Origin: an uncultured Sphingomonadaceae bacterium
Lineage (GTDB): Bacteria > Pseudomonadota > Alphaproteobacteria > Sphingomonadales > Sphingomonadaceae
Length of the DNA stretch: 64,000 bases
Assembly: GCA_947499255.1 (NCBI GenBank)
Contig: CANMNF010000001.1
Location: 1,116,001 to 1,180,000 of the forward strand
Direction of reading: 5' to 3'
Shown here: positions 39,538 to 49,679 of the stretch, in pieces
Position numbering within the stretch: the stretch's first letter is position 1
Layout: each line of letters begins with the position of its first letter
The notes under the pieces: model-generated
The model's database searches: none
What the model saw: only the letters and a program-made list of their open reading frames with translations
Told to the model about the DNA's origin: nothing
Program-made: the position numbers and the translations under genes

Positions 39538-40029
39538 ATGACCTTCGAAATTGACATCGAAGCCTGGCCGAATGGCGATTGGGATGCGTTGGCGCAAGCC
39601 GCCTTGGCGGCTGTCTCTCAGGTTGAGCCTGCGCTGGCCAATCAGCGCCTAGAGAACTCGCTGCTGTTCACCTCGGATGCGCAGGTCCACGCGCTGAACA
39701 AGCAATGGCGCGATAAGGACAAGCCCACCAATGTGCTCTCCTTTCCGATGATCGCGCGTGAAGACTTGCTTACGATGGACAGCGATGGCCCGCCTGCGAT
39801 GCTGGGTGATCTGGCGATAGCGTATGAGACTTGTGCGCGTGAGGCGACAGAAAAGGGCGTTTCCTTGGAAGATCACACGGCCCACCTCATCATTCACGGC
39901 CTGCTGCATCTGGCCGGACACGATCATGAAACATCGCCAAATGATGCAGATGTTATGGAAGCACTGGAAATTACGGCTCTTGCGTCTATGGGCATTGCCA
40001 ACCCATATAGTGATAACGACTCACGCTAG
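39538..40029 (+). CDS. ybeY: Endoribonuclease/rRNA maturation factor YbeY
   Basis: NKQWRDKDKPTNVLSFPM...HLIIHGLLHLAGHDHE. Confidence 0.95.
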   Translation: MTFEIDIEAWPNGDWDALAQAALAAVSQVEPALANQRLENSLLFTSDAQVHALNKQWRDKDKPTNVLSFPMIAREDLLTMDSDGPPAMLGDLAIAYETCAREATEKGVSLEDHTAHLIIHGLLHLAGHDHETSPNDADVMEALEITALASMGIANPYSDNDSR

Positions 40030-40044
40030 GAGAATAAGCGGGCC

Positions 40045-41007
40045 ATGCCCGAGAACGACAGACCTGACGGCTCTCAAACAGGAGAGGCGGAGAGTAGCGG
40101 CTCGCATGAGCAGGGCAGCGGATTGTGGAAATCGATCCGTGGCCTGTTCGACTCCAATAGCGACACCTCGCTGCGCGCCCAGCTTGAAGAAGCGATTGAC
40201 GAGCATGAAGACGAAGCCGCCGCCAATGGCGAGGACGCCGACCATGTGCCCGATCCAGATGACCTGTCTGCGGTTGAAGTGACGATGGTCAAGAACCTGC
40301 TGCAATTCAGCGATCATGATGCCGATGATGTGGCGATTCCGCGTTCAGAGATCATCGCGATCCCTTCCAGCGCGACCTGGAAAGAAATGGTTGAGCTGTT
40401 TTCCGAACATGGCCATTCGCGCTTGCCGGTTTACCGTGATCAGCTCGATGAAGTGATCGGGATGATGCATATCAAGGACATCTTCCCCTTCCTTGCCAAT
40501 GGCGTGACACCGCCCGAAGATTGGACGGTATTGATGCGCCAGCCGATCTATGTCCCGCAATCGCGCGGGGCGCTGGATGTGTTGGCCGATATGCGCACAA
40601 GACGCACCCATTTGGCGATTGTGCTGGACGAGTTTTCAGGAACTGATGGCATCATTACCATCGAAGATCTGGTCGAAGAGATCATCGGTGAGATTGAAGA
40701 TGAACATGACGAACTGCCCGTTGATCCCTTGGTCGAAGTGGCTGAAGGTGTGTGGGACGCCGAAGCGCGCGCGGAATTGCGCGTTGTGGCTGAACGTGTG
40801 GGAGATGCGCGCCTTATGGAGATCGAGGAATCGGTAGATACGCTGGGCGGTGTTGCTTTCGTGCTGGCAGGCGAAGTGCCGCAGCCGGGCCGCGTGCTTG
40901 AACACCCCAGTGGCTGGACCATCGAAGTGATCGACGGGGATGAGACCCATGTGACACGGCTTAGGCTGCATAGCCCGACGGATGACAGCAAAGAGGCGGA
41001 GGAATAG
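40045..41007 (+). CDS. CorC/HlyC-type CBS domain transporter-associated protein
   Basis: VAIPRSEIIAIPSSATWKEMVELFSEHGHSRLPVYRDQLDEVIGMMHIKD; CorC_HlyC C-terminal domain. Confidence 0.93.
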   Translation: MPENDRPDGSQTGEAESSGSHEQGSGLWKSIRGLFDSNSDTSLRAQLEEAIDEHEDEAAANGEDADHVPDPDDLSAVEVTMVKNLLQFSDHDADDVAIPRSEIIAIPSSATWKEMVELFSEHGHSRLPVYRDQLDEVIGMMHIKDIFPFLANGVTPPEDWTVLMRQPIYVPQSRGALDVLADMRTRRTHLAIVLDEFSGTDGIITIEDLVEEIIGEIEDEHDELPVDPLVEVAEGVWDAEARAELRVVAERVGDARLMEIEESVDTLGGVAFVLAGEVPQPGRVLEHPSGWTIEVIDGDETHVTRLRLHSPTDDSKEAEE

Positions 41008-41140
41008 CGGTTTCTACGAGCTTAATCCGACGATCGAATCACAGAATTTGCGGCAACAATGCTGCGCCGCACAGTAATATTGTGCATCGCACGCATAAAG
41101 TACTCGACACGAGACAATATAGTCTCATGATAAAGACACC

Positions 41141-42019
41141 ATGCGGCGCCTCCCTCCTCTCCGTGCGCTTGAAGCCTTTGTTCGCGTTGTCCGCCTGGGT
41201 TCTGCCAGGGCAGCGGCAGCGGAGCTTGGCTTGTCGCCTTCTGCATTATCGCGCCGCATCACCAATCTTGAAGAGTTCACCGGCAAAAAGCTGTTCTCAC
41301 GCACGGGCCAGGTGATGCGCCTGTCCATTGAAGGCCGCGCGTTTTACGATAACGTGACACCGCATCTGGAAGCGCTTGCAGACGCGGTGGAGGCGCAATC
41401 GGAAAATTTGCAGCTGTTGCGCCTGCGTCTTGGCGTCATGCCCTTATTTGGAACGCAGCGTCTTTTCCCACGCCTTTCAGAACTGCGCACGGCTTACCCG
41501 CGGCTGCATCTCGACATTGATACAGGCGCGCAGCTGGTGGACCGTGTTGGCGATACTTTGGACGCCGCGATCACATTGATGAGCGAACCTGATCCCTCCT
41601 TGCATGCGGTGCAGCTGGATCAAAACAAGCTGCACGCTATCGTCAATAAAGACCTGGCTGAACAAATCGGGCCTGTGCCTGATCGCGCCAAACTGGAAAA
41701 GCAGACCTTCCTTTTGCACACCGATATGCCGTTGAGCCTTAATGCGTGGCGTGAAGCGATTGGCCTGCCTGACATGCAACCCAATGCCGTTGATCATTAT
41801 GATTCAGGTCAGCTCATTTTGGAAGCTGCTGCGCAGGGGCTGGGCATCGCGACGATGCATAATGATCACCTCGCGCGTAACAATGATCCGCGGCTTGCCC
41901 GGTTGTTCGATGTGACGGTGGACAGCCCCTATTCCTATTGGTTCATCTGCCGCCCTGCAGACCTGGAAGCGCGGCCTGTGCGTATTTTTCATGATTGGGT
42001 GGTGAAAGCCGGTCTTTAA
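41141..42019 (+). CDS. LysR family transcriptional regulator
   Basis: MRRLPPLRALEAFVRVVRLGSARAAAAELGLSPSALSRRITNLEEFTGKKLF. Confidence 0.9.
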   Translation: MRRLPPLRALEAFVRVVRLGSARAAAAELGLSPSALSRRITNLEEFTGKKLFSRTGQVMRLSIEGRAFYDNVTPHLEALADAVEAQSENLQLLRLRLGVMPLFGTQRLFPRLSELRTAYPRLHLDIDTGAQLVDRVGDTLDAAITLMSEPDPSLHAVQLDQNKLHAIVNKDLAEQIGPVPDRAKLEKQTFLLHTDMPLSLNAWREAIGLPDMQPNAVDHYDSGQLILEAAAQGLGIATMHNDHLARNNDPRLARLFDVTVDSPYSYWFICRPADLEARPVRIFHDWVVKAGL

Positions 42020-42921
42020 TTGTCTTGGCACAAGCGCATTATTACCGGGCCTGTTTCGCTTTGGCCGGGATGGGGCACCAGATTGCCTGCATCATCGCAA
42101 TATCGGTTAAGCTTGGGCGGTAGGACGCCGTTATCTTCGAGCAATCCATGTGCCACCGCATCTTGATAGGCCGCAATCCAGATCAGGCAATCGCCAAGCC
42201 GGCGCATCTTGTGATCTGCGAATGACGAATCGCCCGGATTGCAATCGAGGATAAAGCTATCTTGTCCGGGAAAGTTCTTGGCCCGGCGCAGCAATTGCAA
42301 AAACTCCCCCCGTTCCGATATTGCCATCCGATCACCTGCAGCAGGGTTCATCGTGTCGGAGAAATGCGGTGAGGAGTTGAAAATCCGCATCTTTACATCG
42401 CTGTTTCGCAATGAGACTTCCGCTGCAATCGCACCGCCAAGCGAGTGGCCCGTCACAGAAATCGGCACATCGGACCAGCCTGCATCGTCCAATTGATCGC
42501 GTACCTGGTGATAAAGCTGCACACCGCGTTCGCGTTGCAGCGTGCCGATATTGCCGTGCCACCAATCATCCCAGCTGCCAAATTCCGTCCCGCGAAAGGC
42601 CAGAATCACTTCGGTCAGCTGGCCGTTTTCCAGCCGATCAAACACCGCATAGGCAAACCCGTATTCATCATTGGGGACCAGGGCCCGCATCGCGATATCG
42701 GGATGCAGCACGGCGTATGTTTCATGATCAGGTTCATACGCGTTCTGGGAAAGCTGAGCATATTCATAGCTTTCCAACGCCATTTGCGTAGTGAAAGAGC
42801 ACCAGCCGCCCGGCTCACTATTACACGCGCTGCGGGCTTGCATCCCATCGGGGGAAACTGATGTGCAGGCGCCAAGGGCGCCTGCACACAATAAAGCCAG
42901 CCATTTACAGGTGCCAGCCAT
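42016..42921 (-). CDS. Lipase (class 3)-like secreted alpha/beta hydrolase
   Basis: Lipoprotein signal MAGTCKWLALLCAGALGACTS; AFRGTEFGSWDDW; VTGHSLGGAIAAE. Confidence 0.82.
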   Translation of the reverse strand: MAGTCKWLALLCAGALGACTSVSPDGMQARSACNSEPGGWCSFTTQMALESYEYAQLSQNAYEPDHETYAVLHPDIAMRALVPNDEYGFAYAVFDRLENGQLTEVILAFRGTEFGSWDDWWHGNIGTLQRERGVQLYHQVRDQLDDAGWSDVPISVTGHSLGGAIAAEVSLRNSDVKMRIFNSSPHFSDTMNPAAGDRMAISERGEFLQLLRRAKNFPGQDSFILDCNPGDSSFADHKMRRLGDCLIWIAAYQDAVAHGLLEDNGVLPPKLNRYCDDAGNLVPHPGQSETGPVIMRLCQDN

Positions 42922-42931
42922 TATTCGTTGC

Positions 42932-43396
42932 TTAGGCAACAGTTGCCTTGACGATTTTGCCCGGTGATGCGGGCGGTTCGCCTTTGGGCAACGCATCGAT
43001 CATGTCCATGCCATCTGTCACTTCGCCCCAAACCGTATATTGGCGATCGAGGAAACGCGCATCATCCAGACAGATAAAGAATTGCGAGTTTGCGCTGTTG
43101 GGATCTTGCGTACGCGCCATGGAGCATACGCCGCGTGAATGCGGGGCATCGCTGAATTCTGCGTTGATGTCTGCCTTGTCCGAACCGCCCATGCCGGTGC
43201 CGGTGGGATCGCCGCCTTGCGCCATGAAACCATCGATTACGCGGTGAAACACCACGCCATCATAAAACCCATCGCCCGCAAGCTCGGTAATACGCTCAAC
43301 GTGGCCGGGGGCCAGATCAGGACGCAGCTTGATCACGACATCCCCGCCTTTTCCATCTCCACAGTCGAGAGTGAATGTCAGTGTTTCAGCGGCCAT
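42932..43396 (-). CDS. Peptidylprolyl isomerase (cyclophilin type)
   Basis: FYDGVVFHRVIDGFMAQGGDPTGTGMGGS...NSANSQFFICLDDARFLDRQYTVWGEV. Confidence 0.96.
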   Translation of the reverse strand: MAAETLTFTLDCGDGKGGDVVIKLRPDLAPGHVERITELAGDGFYDGVVFHRVIDGFMAQGGDPTGTGMGGSDKADINAEFSDAPHSRGVCSMARTQDPNSANSQFFICLDDARFLDRQYTVWGEVTDGMDMIDALPKGEPPASPGKIVKATVA

Positions 43397-43499
43397 TATG
43401 GTATCTCCTAATAATCAGTCGTCGCCGATATAGGCGCATAGGCAAGAATGTCACCCGCCCGCTTGCTTTTACGCAGCGTTACAATAGACCTGCCCCTCG

Positions 43500-44915
43500 A
43501 TGGCTGAGACCGATCTTCAGGACCGCGACGTCGAAACGCTGCTGCGCGGCGAAGGCGAGCAGTTTGATGATGAAAACCGGCTCAAGGCGGAATTTGTCCG
43601 CGAAGTTCGCGATGCGCTCAATATCGAAGATACAGGCCGCGTCTATTCGCTGGTAGAGCCGCTGCACCCGGCAGATATTGCCGATTTGCTCGAACTGCTC
43701 GAACCTGATGAACGGCGCGATGCAGCCTCTGCCATCACCGATCTTATGTCGAGCGAGGTAATCGCGGAACTCAACGATTATGTCCGCGAAGTTATGGTTG
43801 AAGCGCTGCCCGCCGCTGCCGTCGCCGAAATTGCTGAGCAGTTGGACACAGATGACGCCGTCCAGCTGATCGAGGATTTGGACAAGCCTGATCAGCAGGC
43901 CGTTCTTGCAGAACTTGATCCCGAAGATCGCGCGGCTATCGAAACTGCTCTGGCCTATCCTGATGAGACCGCCGGACGGTTGATGCAGCGAGAGCTGGTG
44001 GCAGTGCCTGAGCATATGACGGTGGGCGATCTGATTGATTACACCCGCGATTCTGACCAGATGACGACGGAGTTTTGGGAAGTTTTCGTGGTTGATCACC
44101 GCCATCGGCCCGTCGGCACATGTCAGCTTTCATGGATCTTGCGCTCCCCGCGTAACATCGCTTTGACCGATGTGATGAAGCGCGAACAGACGCTCATCCC
44201 GGTTGATATGGATCAGGAAGAAGTGGCGCTAAGGTTCCAGAAATACGCGCTAATCTCGGCTGCGGTGGTGGATGAAGATGGCCGCTTGGTAGGCCAGATG
44301 ACGGTGGATGATATCGTCCATATCATCTCCGAAGAAGCCGGCGAAGATGCCTTGTTGATGAGCGGTGCGGGCGAAGGCGACATTAATGAGCCGATCCGCG
44401 ATGCCTATGCTGATCGCGTGCGCTGGCTGATCGCCAATCTGGGCACTGCGCTCATCGCCAGCTTTATCATCGCAGCGTTTGATAGCGCGATAAATCAATT
44501 GGTTGCGCTCGCCATACTGATGCCCATCGTGCCGTCTTTGGGCGGCAATGCAGGCACGCAAACTATGGCGGTGACAGTGCGCGCGATTGCCATGAACCAG
44601 CTCACCCGCGCCAATACCAAGCGCATGGTGTGGCGCGAATTTCGGGTGGCGATGTTGACCGGCGGGACGGTTGCGCTGATCATCGGCGCGGGCGTTGGCG
44701 CGATCTTCGGGCCGATGCTGGGCGGTGTGATTGCTGCTGCCATGATCATCAATATCGTCACCGCCAGTATCGCCGGTGTCGCGGTGCCCGTGCTGTTTGA
44801 ACGGTTGAAGCAAGACCCGGCGGTCGCCTCCAGCGTTTTTGTCACCATGATCACCGATTCAATGGGCTTTTTCGCCTTTCTTGGCCTTGCGGTGGCCTTC
44901 GGGCTGGTGGGCTAA
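43500..44915 (+). CDS. mgtE: Magnesium transporter MgtE
   Basis: MgtE N domain, tandem CBS, VPSLGGNAGTQTMAVTVRAIA and TM domain. Confidence 0.95.
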   Translation: MAETDLQDRDVETLLRGEGEQFDDENRLKAEFVREVRDALNIEDTGRVYSLVEPLHPADIADLLELLEPDERRDAASAITDLMSSEVIAELNDYVREVMVEALPAAAVAEIAEQLDTDDAVQLIEDLDKPDQQAVLAELDPEDRAAIETALAYPDETAGRLMQRELVAVPEHMTVGDLIDYTRDSDQMTTEFWEVFVVDHRHRPVGTCQLSWILRSPRNIALTDVMKREQTLIPVDMDQEEVALRFQKYALISAAVVDEDGRLVGQMTVDDIVHIISEEAGEDALLMSGAGEGDINEPIRDAYADRVRWLIANLGTALIASFIIAAFDSAINQLVALAILMPIVPSLGGNAGTQTMAVTVRAIAMNQLTRANTKRMVWREFRVAMLTGGTVALIIGAGVGAIFGPMLGGVIAAAMIINIVTASIAGVAVPVLFERLKQDPAVASSVFVTMITDSMGFFAFLGLAVAFGLVG

Positions 44916-44963
44916 CCTTTCGGCGGGGTTGAGGCTTGCGCCAAGGCGCTTATCTTGTGCCCC

Positions 44964-45356
44964 ATGCCGCTGCATATGACCAAGATTGCCTTTGGCGCAA
45001 AAAGCTATGCCGACCTTGCCGGATGGTATGAGGATCGCGATGGCATCGCGCTGACCACGCGCTATCGCCCGAAACGCTATGCAGAGCTGGTGGGCGGATC
45101 CCTTTATTGGATTTTACAGCACGCAATGGTGGCGCGCAGCGAGATTTTGGAATTTCGCGAAACCACAGACGGGCGCTGGAACATCCTGCTCGAACCCAAG
45201 CTGATCCGCGTGCATCCCAAAGCCAAACGCGCGCATCAAGGCTGGCGGTATTTAACCCAAGGCAAAGCGCCCAAGGACCTTGCTCCCGGAGAGCTTGCCG
45301 GTGACGCAATGCCCGGGCGCATGGTGCGCGAATTGTCGAAATTGGGACTGGTTTAA
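44964..45356 (+). CDS. DUF1489 family protein
   Basis: MTKIAFGAKSYADLAGWYEDRDGIALTTRYRPKRYAELVGGSLYWILQHAMVARSEI. Confidence 0.8.
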   Translation: MPLHMTKIAFGAKSYADLAGWYEDRDGIALTTRYRPKRYAELVGGSLYWILQHAMVARSEILEFRETTDGRWNILLEPKLIRVHPKAKRAHQGWRYLTQGKAPKDLAPGELAGDAMPGRMVRELSKLGLV

Positions 45357-46027
45357 GCCGTTTCGGATTCGGCCGCGATCTGTTTTAGGATTTTCGCAAA
45401 TTGTTCGGGGCGTTGGCCGCCGGGAATGCCGTATTTGCCGTTGATCACGAATGTCGGGACGGATGTAACGCCCATCTGCTGGCCGCGCTGCAATTCAACG
45501 TTCACAGCTTCCTCCAGCGCTGGGTCCGCCAACGCTTCTTTCGCTGCTGCGCGGTCCAACCCGGCGGTGTCAGCGATATCGAGAAGCTCATCATCATCGG
45601 AGATATTGCGCTGCTCCTGAAAGTTTGCACGGAACAACGCATCGCTCAAGATGCACTGCTTTTCAGCGCCAGCTGAATCCAAGGCCCAGCGGAGCAATTT
45701 GTGCGCGGTGAAGGTGTTCCAGATCATGCCCTTGCCTTCAGGATCTTCGTCCCAAGGAATGACAAAACCAACTTCGCGTCCTGCGCGAACCACGTTCTCG
45801 CGCGCTGGTGCAAATTGCGCGAAAGGTTTTCCTGATTTCAACGCGAAATTTTCACGCATGGTGCGGCCTTCTGGCGGCACGTCAGGGCTGAGCTGAAAAG
45901 GCTTCCACTTGACTGTCGCTTCAACATCATCGCCAAGCAATTCAAGCGCTTCTTGCAGGCCTGCATGGCCAATGGGGCACCACGGGCACACCACGTCTGA
46001 CCATATGGCGATATCCAGTTTGCTCAT
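45353..46027 (-). CDS. DsbA family (FrnE-like) oxidoreductase
   Basis: MSKLDIAIWSDVVCPWCPIGHAGLQEALELLG; GVTSVPTFVINGKYGIPGGQRPEQF. Confidence 0.93.
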   Translation of the reverse strand: MSKLDIAIWSDVVCPWCPIGHAGLQEALELLGDDVEATVKWKPFQLSPDVPPEGRTMRENFALKSGKPFAQFAPARENVVRAGREVGFVIPWDEDPEGKGMIWNTFTAHKLLRWALDSAGAEKQCILSDALFRANFQEQRNISDDDELLDIADTAGLDRAAAKEALADPALEEAVNVELQRGQQMGVTSVPTFVINGKYGIPGGQRPEQFAKILKQIAAESETA

Positions 46028-46914
46028 GTCTTGTGCTCCAACCACCATGCTATCAAATGCGCTGCGATGGCGAAGCTGAGAGGGGGCTGAAAGCCATCCA
46101 CGCCTTCCCCATCGCGCACCGCATCGGCGATTTCCTTGCGGGTGAACCACCTTGCCTCGGCGATCTCGGTTTCGTCGATGGTCAATTCGCGGCTCTTCGC
46201 ATAGCAATGACAACCGATCATCAGCTGGGAGGGAAACGGCCATGGCTGGCTGGCGATATAGGTCACATCGCGGACCATCACGCCGACTTCTTCCAACACT
46301 TCGCGCGCTACGGCGTGTTCAATCGTTTCGCCCGGCTCCACAAATCCGGCGAGCGCTGAAAACAGTTTGGGCGGGAAATTGAGGCCGCGCCCCAGCAGCA
46401 AATCGCCATCATGTTCCACCAGCATAATCGCCACCGGATCAACTCGCGGAAAATGCTGCGCGCTGCATGTCTCATCCGTGCAGCCGCGTTGCCAACCGCC
46501 TTTCGCAATCTCTGTTGGCGCACCGCAATGGCTACAAAACCGATGCCGTGCATGCCAATCAACAAGCGAGCGCGCCGCGCCGTAAATCGCCAGTTCCTGT
46601 GGAAGCATCCGCGATAACGCTTCCCGGCTGGCGCGTTGTTCAAATGCCGGGCGATTGTCACCTGTTTGCGGTGGAATGGCAAAGCGCGGGGAGCCATCCT
46701 GAAGGCCAAGGAAGACCATCTCTTGCCCGGCCATCTCCACATCCAAGGGCTGCCAAACAAGGCGTTCATCCACCAGTTCAGGGGCCAAGCCATCAAGCGT
46801 CAGCACCTTTGCATCCGCGCGCGCCTGCATCTGCGTCAAACGCGCAGGATCAGCCCGCACATGATCAGCCCGGTCCAGTCCCGGGACAACAAACGCCATC
46901 TTTGTATCGATCAT
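46024..46914 (-). CDS. nudC: NADH/NAD pyrophosphatase (NUDIX, NudC)
   Basis: HRFCSHCGAPTEIAKGGWQRGC zinc motif; GFVEPGETIEHAVAREVLEEVGV Nudix box. Confidence 0.93.
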   Translation of the reverse strand: MIDTKMAFVVPGLDRADHVRADPARLTQMQARADAKVLTLDGLAPELVDERLVWQPLDVEMAGQEMVFLGLQDGSPRFAIPPQTGDNRPAFEQRASREALSRMLPQELAIYGAARSLVDWHARHRFCSHCGAPTEIAKGGWQRGCTDETCSAQHFPRVDPVAIMLVEHDGDLLLGRGLNFPPKLFSALAGFVEPGETIEHAVAREVLEEVGVMVRDVTYIASQPWPFPSQLMIGCHCYAKSRELTIDETEIAEARWFTRKEIADAVRDGEGVDGFQPPLSFAIAAHLIAWWLEHKT

Positions 46915-48272
46915 TGCGCGCGCATCGCCGCCACATCTTGCGCAACCGTGCGCGGGAAAGATTCCCACAATCCGTAAAGACTGCCGGGCATATGCTGCAC
47001 CATCAGATTAAGCCGCAACCCAAGCGCCAAATTGACCATGCCCACGGTGCCCGCCGCTCCGCTCCATCCGAACAATCCGGCATTTTGCGTCCCTTGCAAG
47101 CCGACCAGGCCGCCTGCCCCATAGCCAAATTCGCCAGAGCGAAATTCTCCGCCTGGAACCAGCGTATCGGGCATCAGATCAGATGTGCCCAACAACACCG
47201 CCCGCTCGCTCATCACGCGGCGTCCATCGATCACGCCAAATCCCGCCAGCATTTGCAGGAAACGGTCATAATCGCGGGCGGTGGAGACAAGACCCGCGCC
47301 GCCAAAGGGAAAGGCAGGCTGATCCAGATAGACAGAGCTTTCAGGCAGATCGAGCGGGAATGGAATGTCAGTCCGGAAGAAGTAATTTGCCACTAAGCGT
47401 TCGGCGTCTTTGGCTGCGACATGGAAGCTGGTGCTGTCCATGCCGCATGGATCAAAAATACGCTGCTGCAAAAACGCATCAAAGGCCTGCCCGCTGACCA
47501 CTTCGATAATGCGGCCCAGCAAATCGAGCGAGACCGAATAGGTCCAACGCTCCCCCGGCTGCACGACAAGCGGCAATTGCGCCAGATTATCGGCAAATTC
47601 AGCCAGGCTAGGCGCAGCTTCGCCACCGAAGATCGATTGTGCGAAAGGCAAATCTGTTACCACGCCTGGGACAATACCTGCATCACTATACAAATCGCGA
47701 ATGGGGCCTTGCTGCACGATGGAATAGCCCAGCCCCGCTGTATGGGTGAGCAAATGGCGAATGGTGATGGGGCGCTTGGCAGGCTCCAGATTGTCGGGCG
47801 AAATTGCGCCGTCATATTCCACCTGCACCTGCATTTTGGCAAAAGCGGGCAGGATGTCGGCAATCGGCTGATCCAGCGCGATCAGCCCTTCATCAATACA
47901 GATCATCGCCGCCATGCCGGTGATCGGCTTGGTCATGGAATAGATGCGGTAAATTGTATCGGGCCCCACTGCGCCCCCGCCAGTATAGTTCCTGTGCCCT
48001 TTGGCGATCACATGCGGCGCGTCCTGCCCCCACCCCAAAGTCGCGATCATATTGGGCAGCTTGCCCGAACCGACAAAGTCATCCACCATTGCCGACACGC
48101 CGGGCCATTGGCGCATCGGATCACGCGCATCTGCCAAAGCGGGAACAGGCAGGCCAGCAGCGAAAGCTCCTGCCCCCAATGCTCCTGCCCCAAGCGCTCC
48201 TGCCCCAAATCCAACACCCCGCCGCAGCAATTGACGGCGAGAAAGACTGAAAGCTGATTGGTCATTGCGCAT
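46911..48272 (-). CDS. Serine hydrolase, beta-lactamase-like (class C), Tat-type signal
   Basis: SRRQLLRRGVGFGAGALGAG; YSMTKPITGMAAM (SxTK); YSVSLDLLGRIIEV. Confidence 0.9.
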   Translation of the reverse strand: MRNDQSAFSLSRRQLLRRGVGFGAGALGAGALGAGAFAAGLPVPALADARDPMRQWPGVSAMVDDFVGSGKLPNMIATLGWGQDAPHVIAKGHRNYTGGGAVGPDTIYRIYSMTKPITGMAAMICIDEGLIALDQPIADILPAFAKMQVQVEYDGAISPDNLEPAKRPITIRHLLTHTAGLGYSIVQQGPIRDLYSDAGIVPGVVTDLPFAQSIFGGEAAPSLAEFADNLAQLPLVVQPGERWTYSVSLDLLGRIIEVVSGQAFDAFLQQRIFDPCGMDSTSFHVAAKDAERLVANYFFRTDIPFPLDLPESSVYLDQPAFPFGGAGLVSTARDYDRFLQMLAGFGVIDGRRVMSERAVLLGTSDLMPDTLVPGGEFRSGEFGYGAGGLVGLQGTQNAGLFGWSGAAGTVGMVNLALGLRLNLMVQHMPGSLYGLWESFPRTVAQDVAAMRAQ

Positions 48273-48379
48273 GGCAAGCTATGTCGCAGACTTGCCTGAC
48301 CGGAGCAAGACAGCCTGAGTACTGGGTAAACCCGCGATGTAATCTTGATTTGCTCGCGTGTCTTATCTATATAATACAC

Positions 48380-48601
48380 ATGCTCAATATACTTGCTATT
48401 CTTACAGGGCTTGTGTCCCTTATCATCGTTATCCCGGCGCAAATCCCGCTTTTGGGCTGGGCCAATTGGTTTGCCTTGCCTCTGATTGTGATCGGTATTG
48501 TGATAGGGCAGCTTTCCAGCAGCAATGCCGGGCGCAATTTCTGCCTTGTAGTGTTTTTGATCGCGGTGGTGCGGCTATCGCTGGGTGGCGGCGTCCTGTA
48601 A
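48380..48601 (+). CDS. Small hydrophobic membrane protein
   Basis: MLNILAILTGLVSLIIVIPAQIPLLGWANWFALPLIVIGIVIGQLSSSNAGRNF. Confidence 0.6.
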   Translation: MLNILAILTGLVSLIIVIPAQIPLLGWANWFALPLIVIGIVIGQLSSSNAGRNFCLVVFLIAVVRLSLGGGVL

Positions 48602-48615
48602 GCGGAGATCAGTCT

Positions 48616-49665
48616 TTAAGCGAGGATCAGGCGGGCAGCTTTTACGAACAAAGTTGGCAGGCCCGCTTCTTCGATCTGGTCAATCGGCCACCATTCGCCT
48701 TCACCTGAATGATCTGGCTGTCCGCCAGCCCAAATGGCCACGCCCAATTCAAGATCGAAATGGGTGAAGGAATGGCGCACCACGCCGCCCGCTTTCCACG
48801 CGCCGCGAAGGGGTGGCTGCTCATCTCCATCGCCGCGTGCAGACCAGCCATCATCGGGCAGGCTGCGCATCCCGCCCAGCATTCCTGTACCCGGCCTTGT
48901 CACCAACCAAACCGCATCCGCGCGCGCGATCCAGAAAGCGGTTCCGCGCCGCTGCGGTTTGGGCTTTTTCTTCGCTTTTACCGGCAGGCGCAACGGATCG
49001 CCTTGCGCGCGCCCTGCGCAGACTTCCTGCACGGGGCATAACAAGCATTTGGCATCGCGCGATGTGCAAATGCTCGATCCCAGATCCATCATGGCTTGCG
49101 CGAAATCACCAGCGTGTTTGTCCGGTGTGATCGTGTCCGCCCGCGCCTGGATGGCTTTGCGCGCGCCGGGCAATGGCTGCTCAATTGCGAAAAGCCGCGC
49201 GACGACGCGCTCCACATTGGCATCGACAACAACCGCCCGCTTTCCAAAAGCAATCGCGGCAATCGCAGCGGCGGTATAATCGCCAATGCCGGGCAATCTG
49301 CGCAAGGCCGCCTCGTCGCTCGGAAAGCCGCCCAGCGCTGCCACTTCGCGCGCACATTTCACCAGATTGCGCGCGCGCGAATAATAGCCAAGCCCCGCCC
49401 ACTGCGCGAGGACTTCGGCCTCATCCGCTGCCGCCAAAGCCGCAATATCGGGCCAGCGCGCGGTGAACTTTGCAAAATACGGTTTCACCGCCTGAACAGT
49501 CGTTTGCTGGAGCATGATTTCGGACAGCCACACACGATAAGGATCGGGCGACGGCAGCGTGCTGTCATGGGCGCTATCACCTGATCCGGGCGCGGCACGC
49601 CAAGGCAAATCGCGCGCATGGCGGCGATACCAGTCGAGAAGCAGCGGGGCGACCCTATCCTCCAT
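48616..49665 (-). CDS. mutY: A/G-specific adenine glycosylase
   Basis: LPWRAAPG...VWLSEIMLQQTTVQAVKPYFAKF...LPGIGDYTAAAIAAIAF; 4Fe-4S Cys cluster CTSRDAKCLLCPVQEVC. Confidence 0.95.
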   Translation of the reverse strand: MEDRVAPLLLDWYRRHARDLPWRAAPGSGDSAHDSTLPSPDPYRVWLSEIMLQQTTVQAVKPYFAKFTARWPDIAALAAADEAEVLAQWAGLGYYSRARNLVKCAREVAALGGFPSDEAALRRLPGIGDYTAAAIAAIAFGKRAVVVDANVERVVARLFAIEQPLPGARKAIQARADTITPDKHAGDFAQAMMDLGSSICTSRDAKCLLCPVQEVCAGRAQGDPLRLPVKAKKKPKPQRRGTAFWIARADAVWLVTRPGTGMLGGMRSLPDDGWSARGDGDEQPPLRGAWKAGGVVRHSFTHFDLELGVAIWAGGQPDHSGEGEWWPIDQIEEAGLPTLFVKAARLILA

Positions 49666-49679
49666 GCGAGCGCTATGGC

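Noticed and set aside
46467-48257. ORFs of 309 and 278 aa on + strand over nudC and the serine hydrolase
   Set aside because: Antisense to two confidently identified genes; Arg/Pro/His-rich translations typical of wrong-frame reading.
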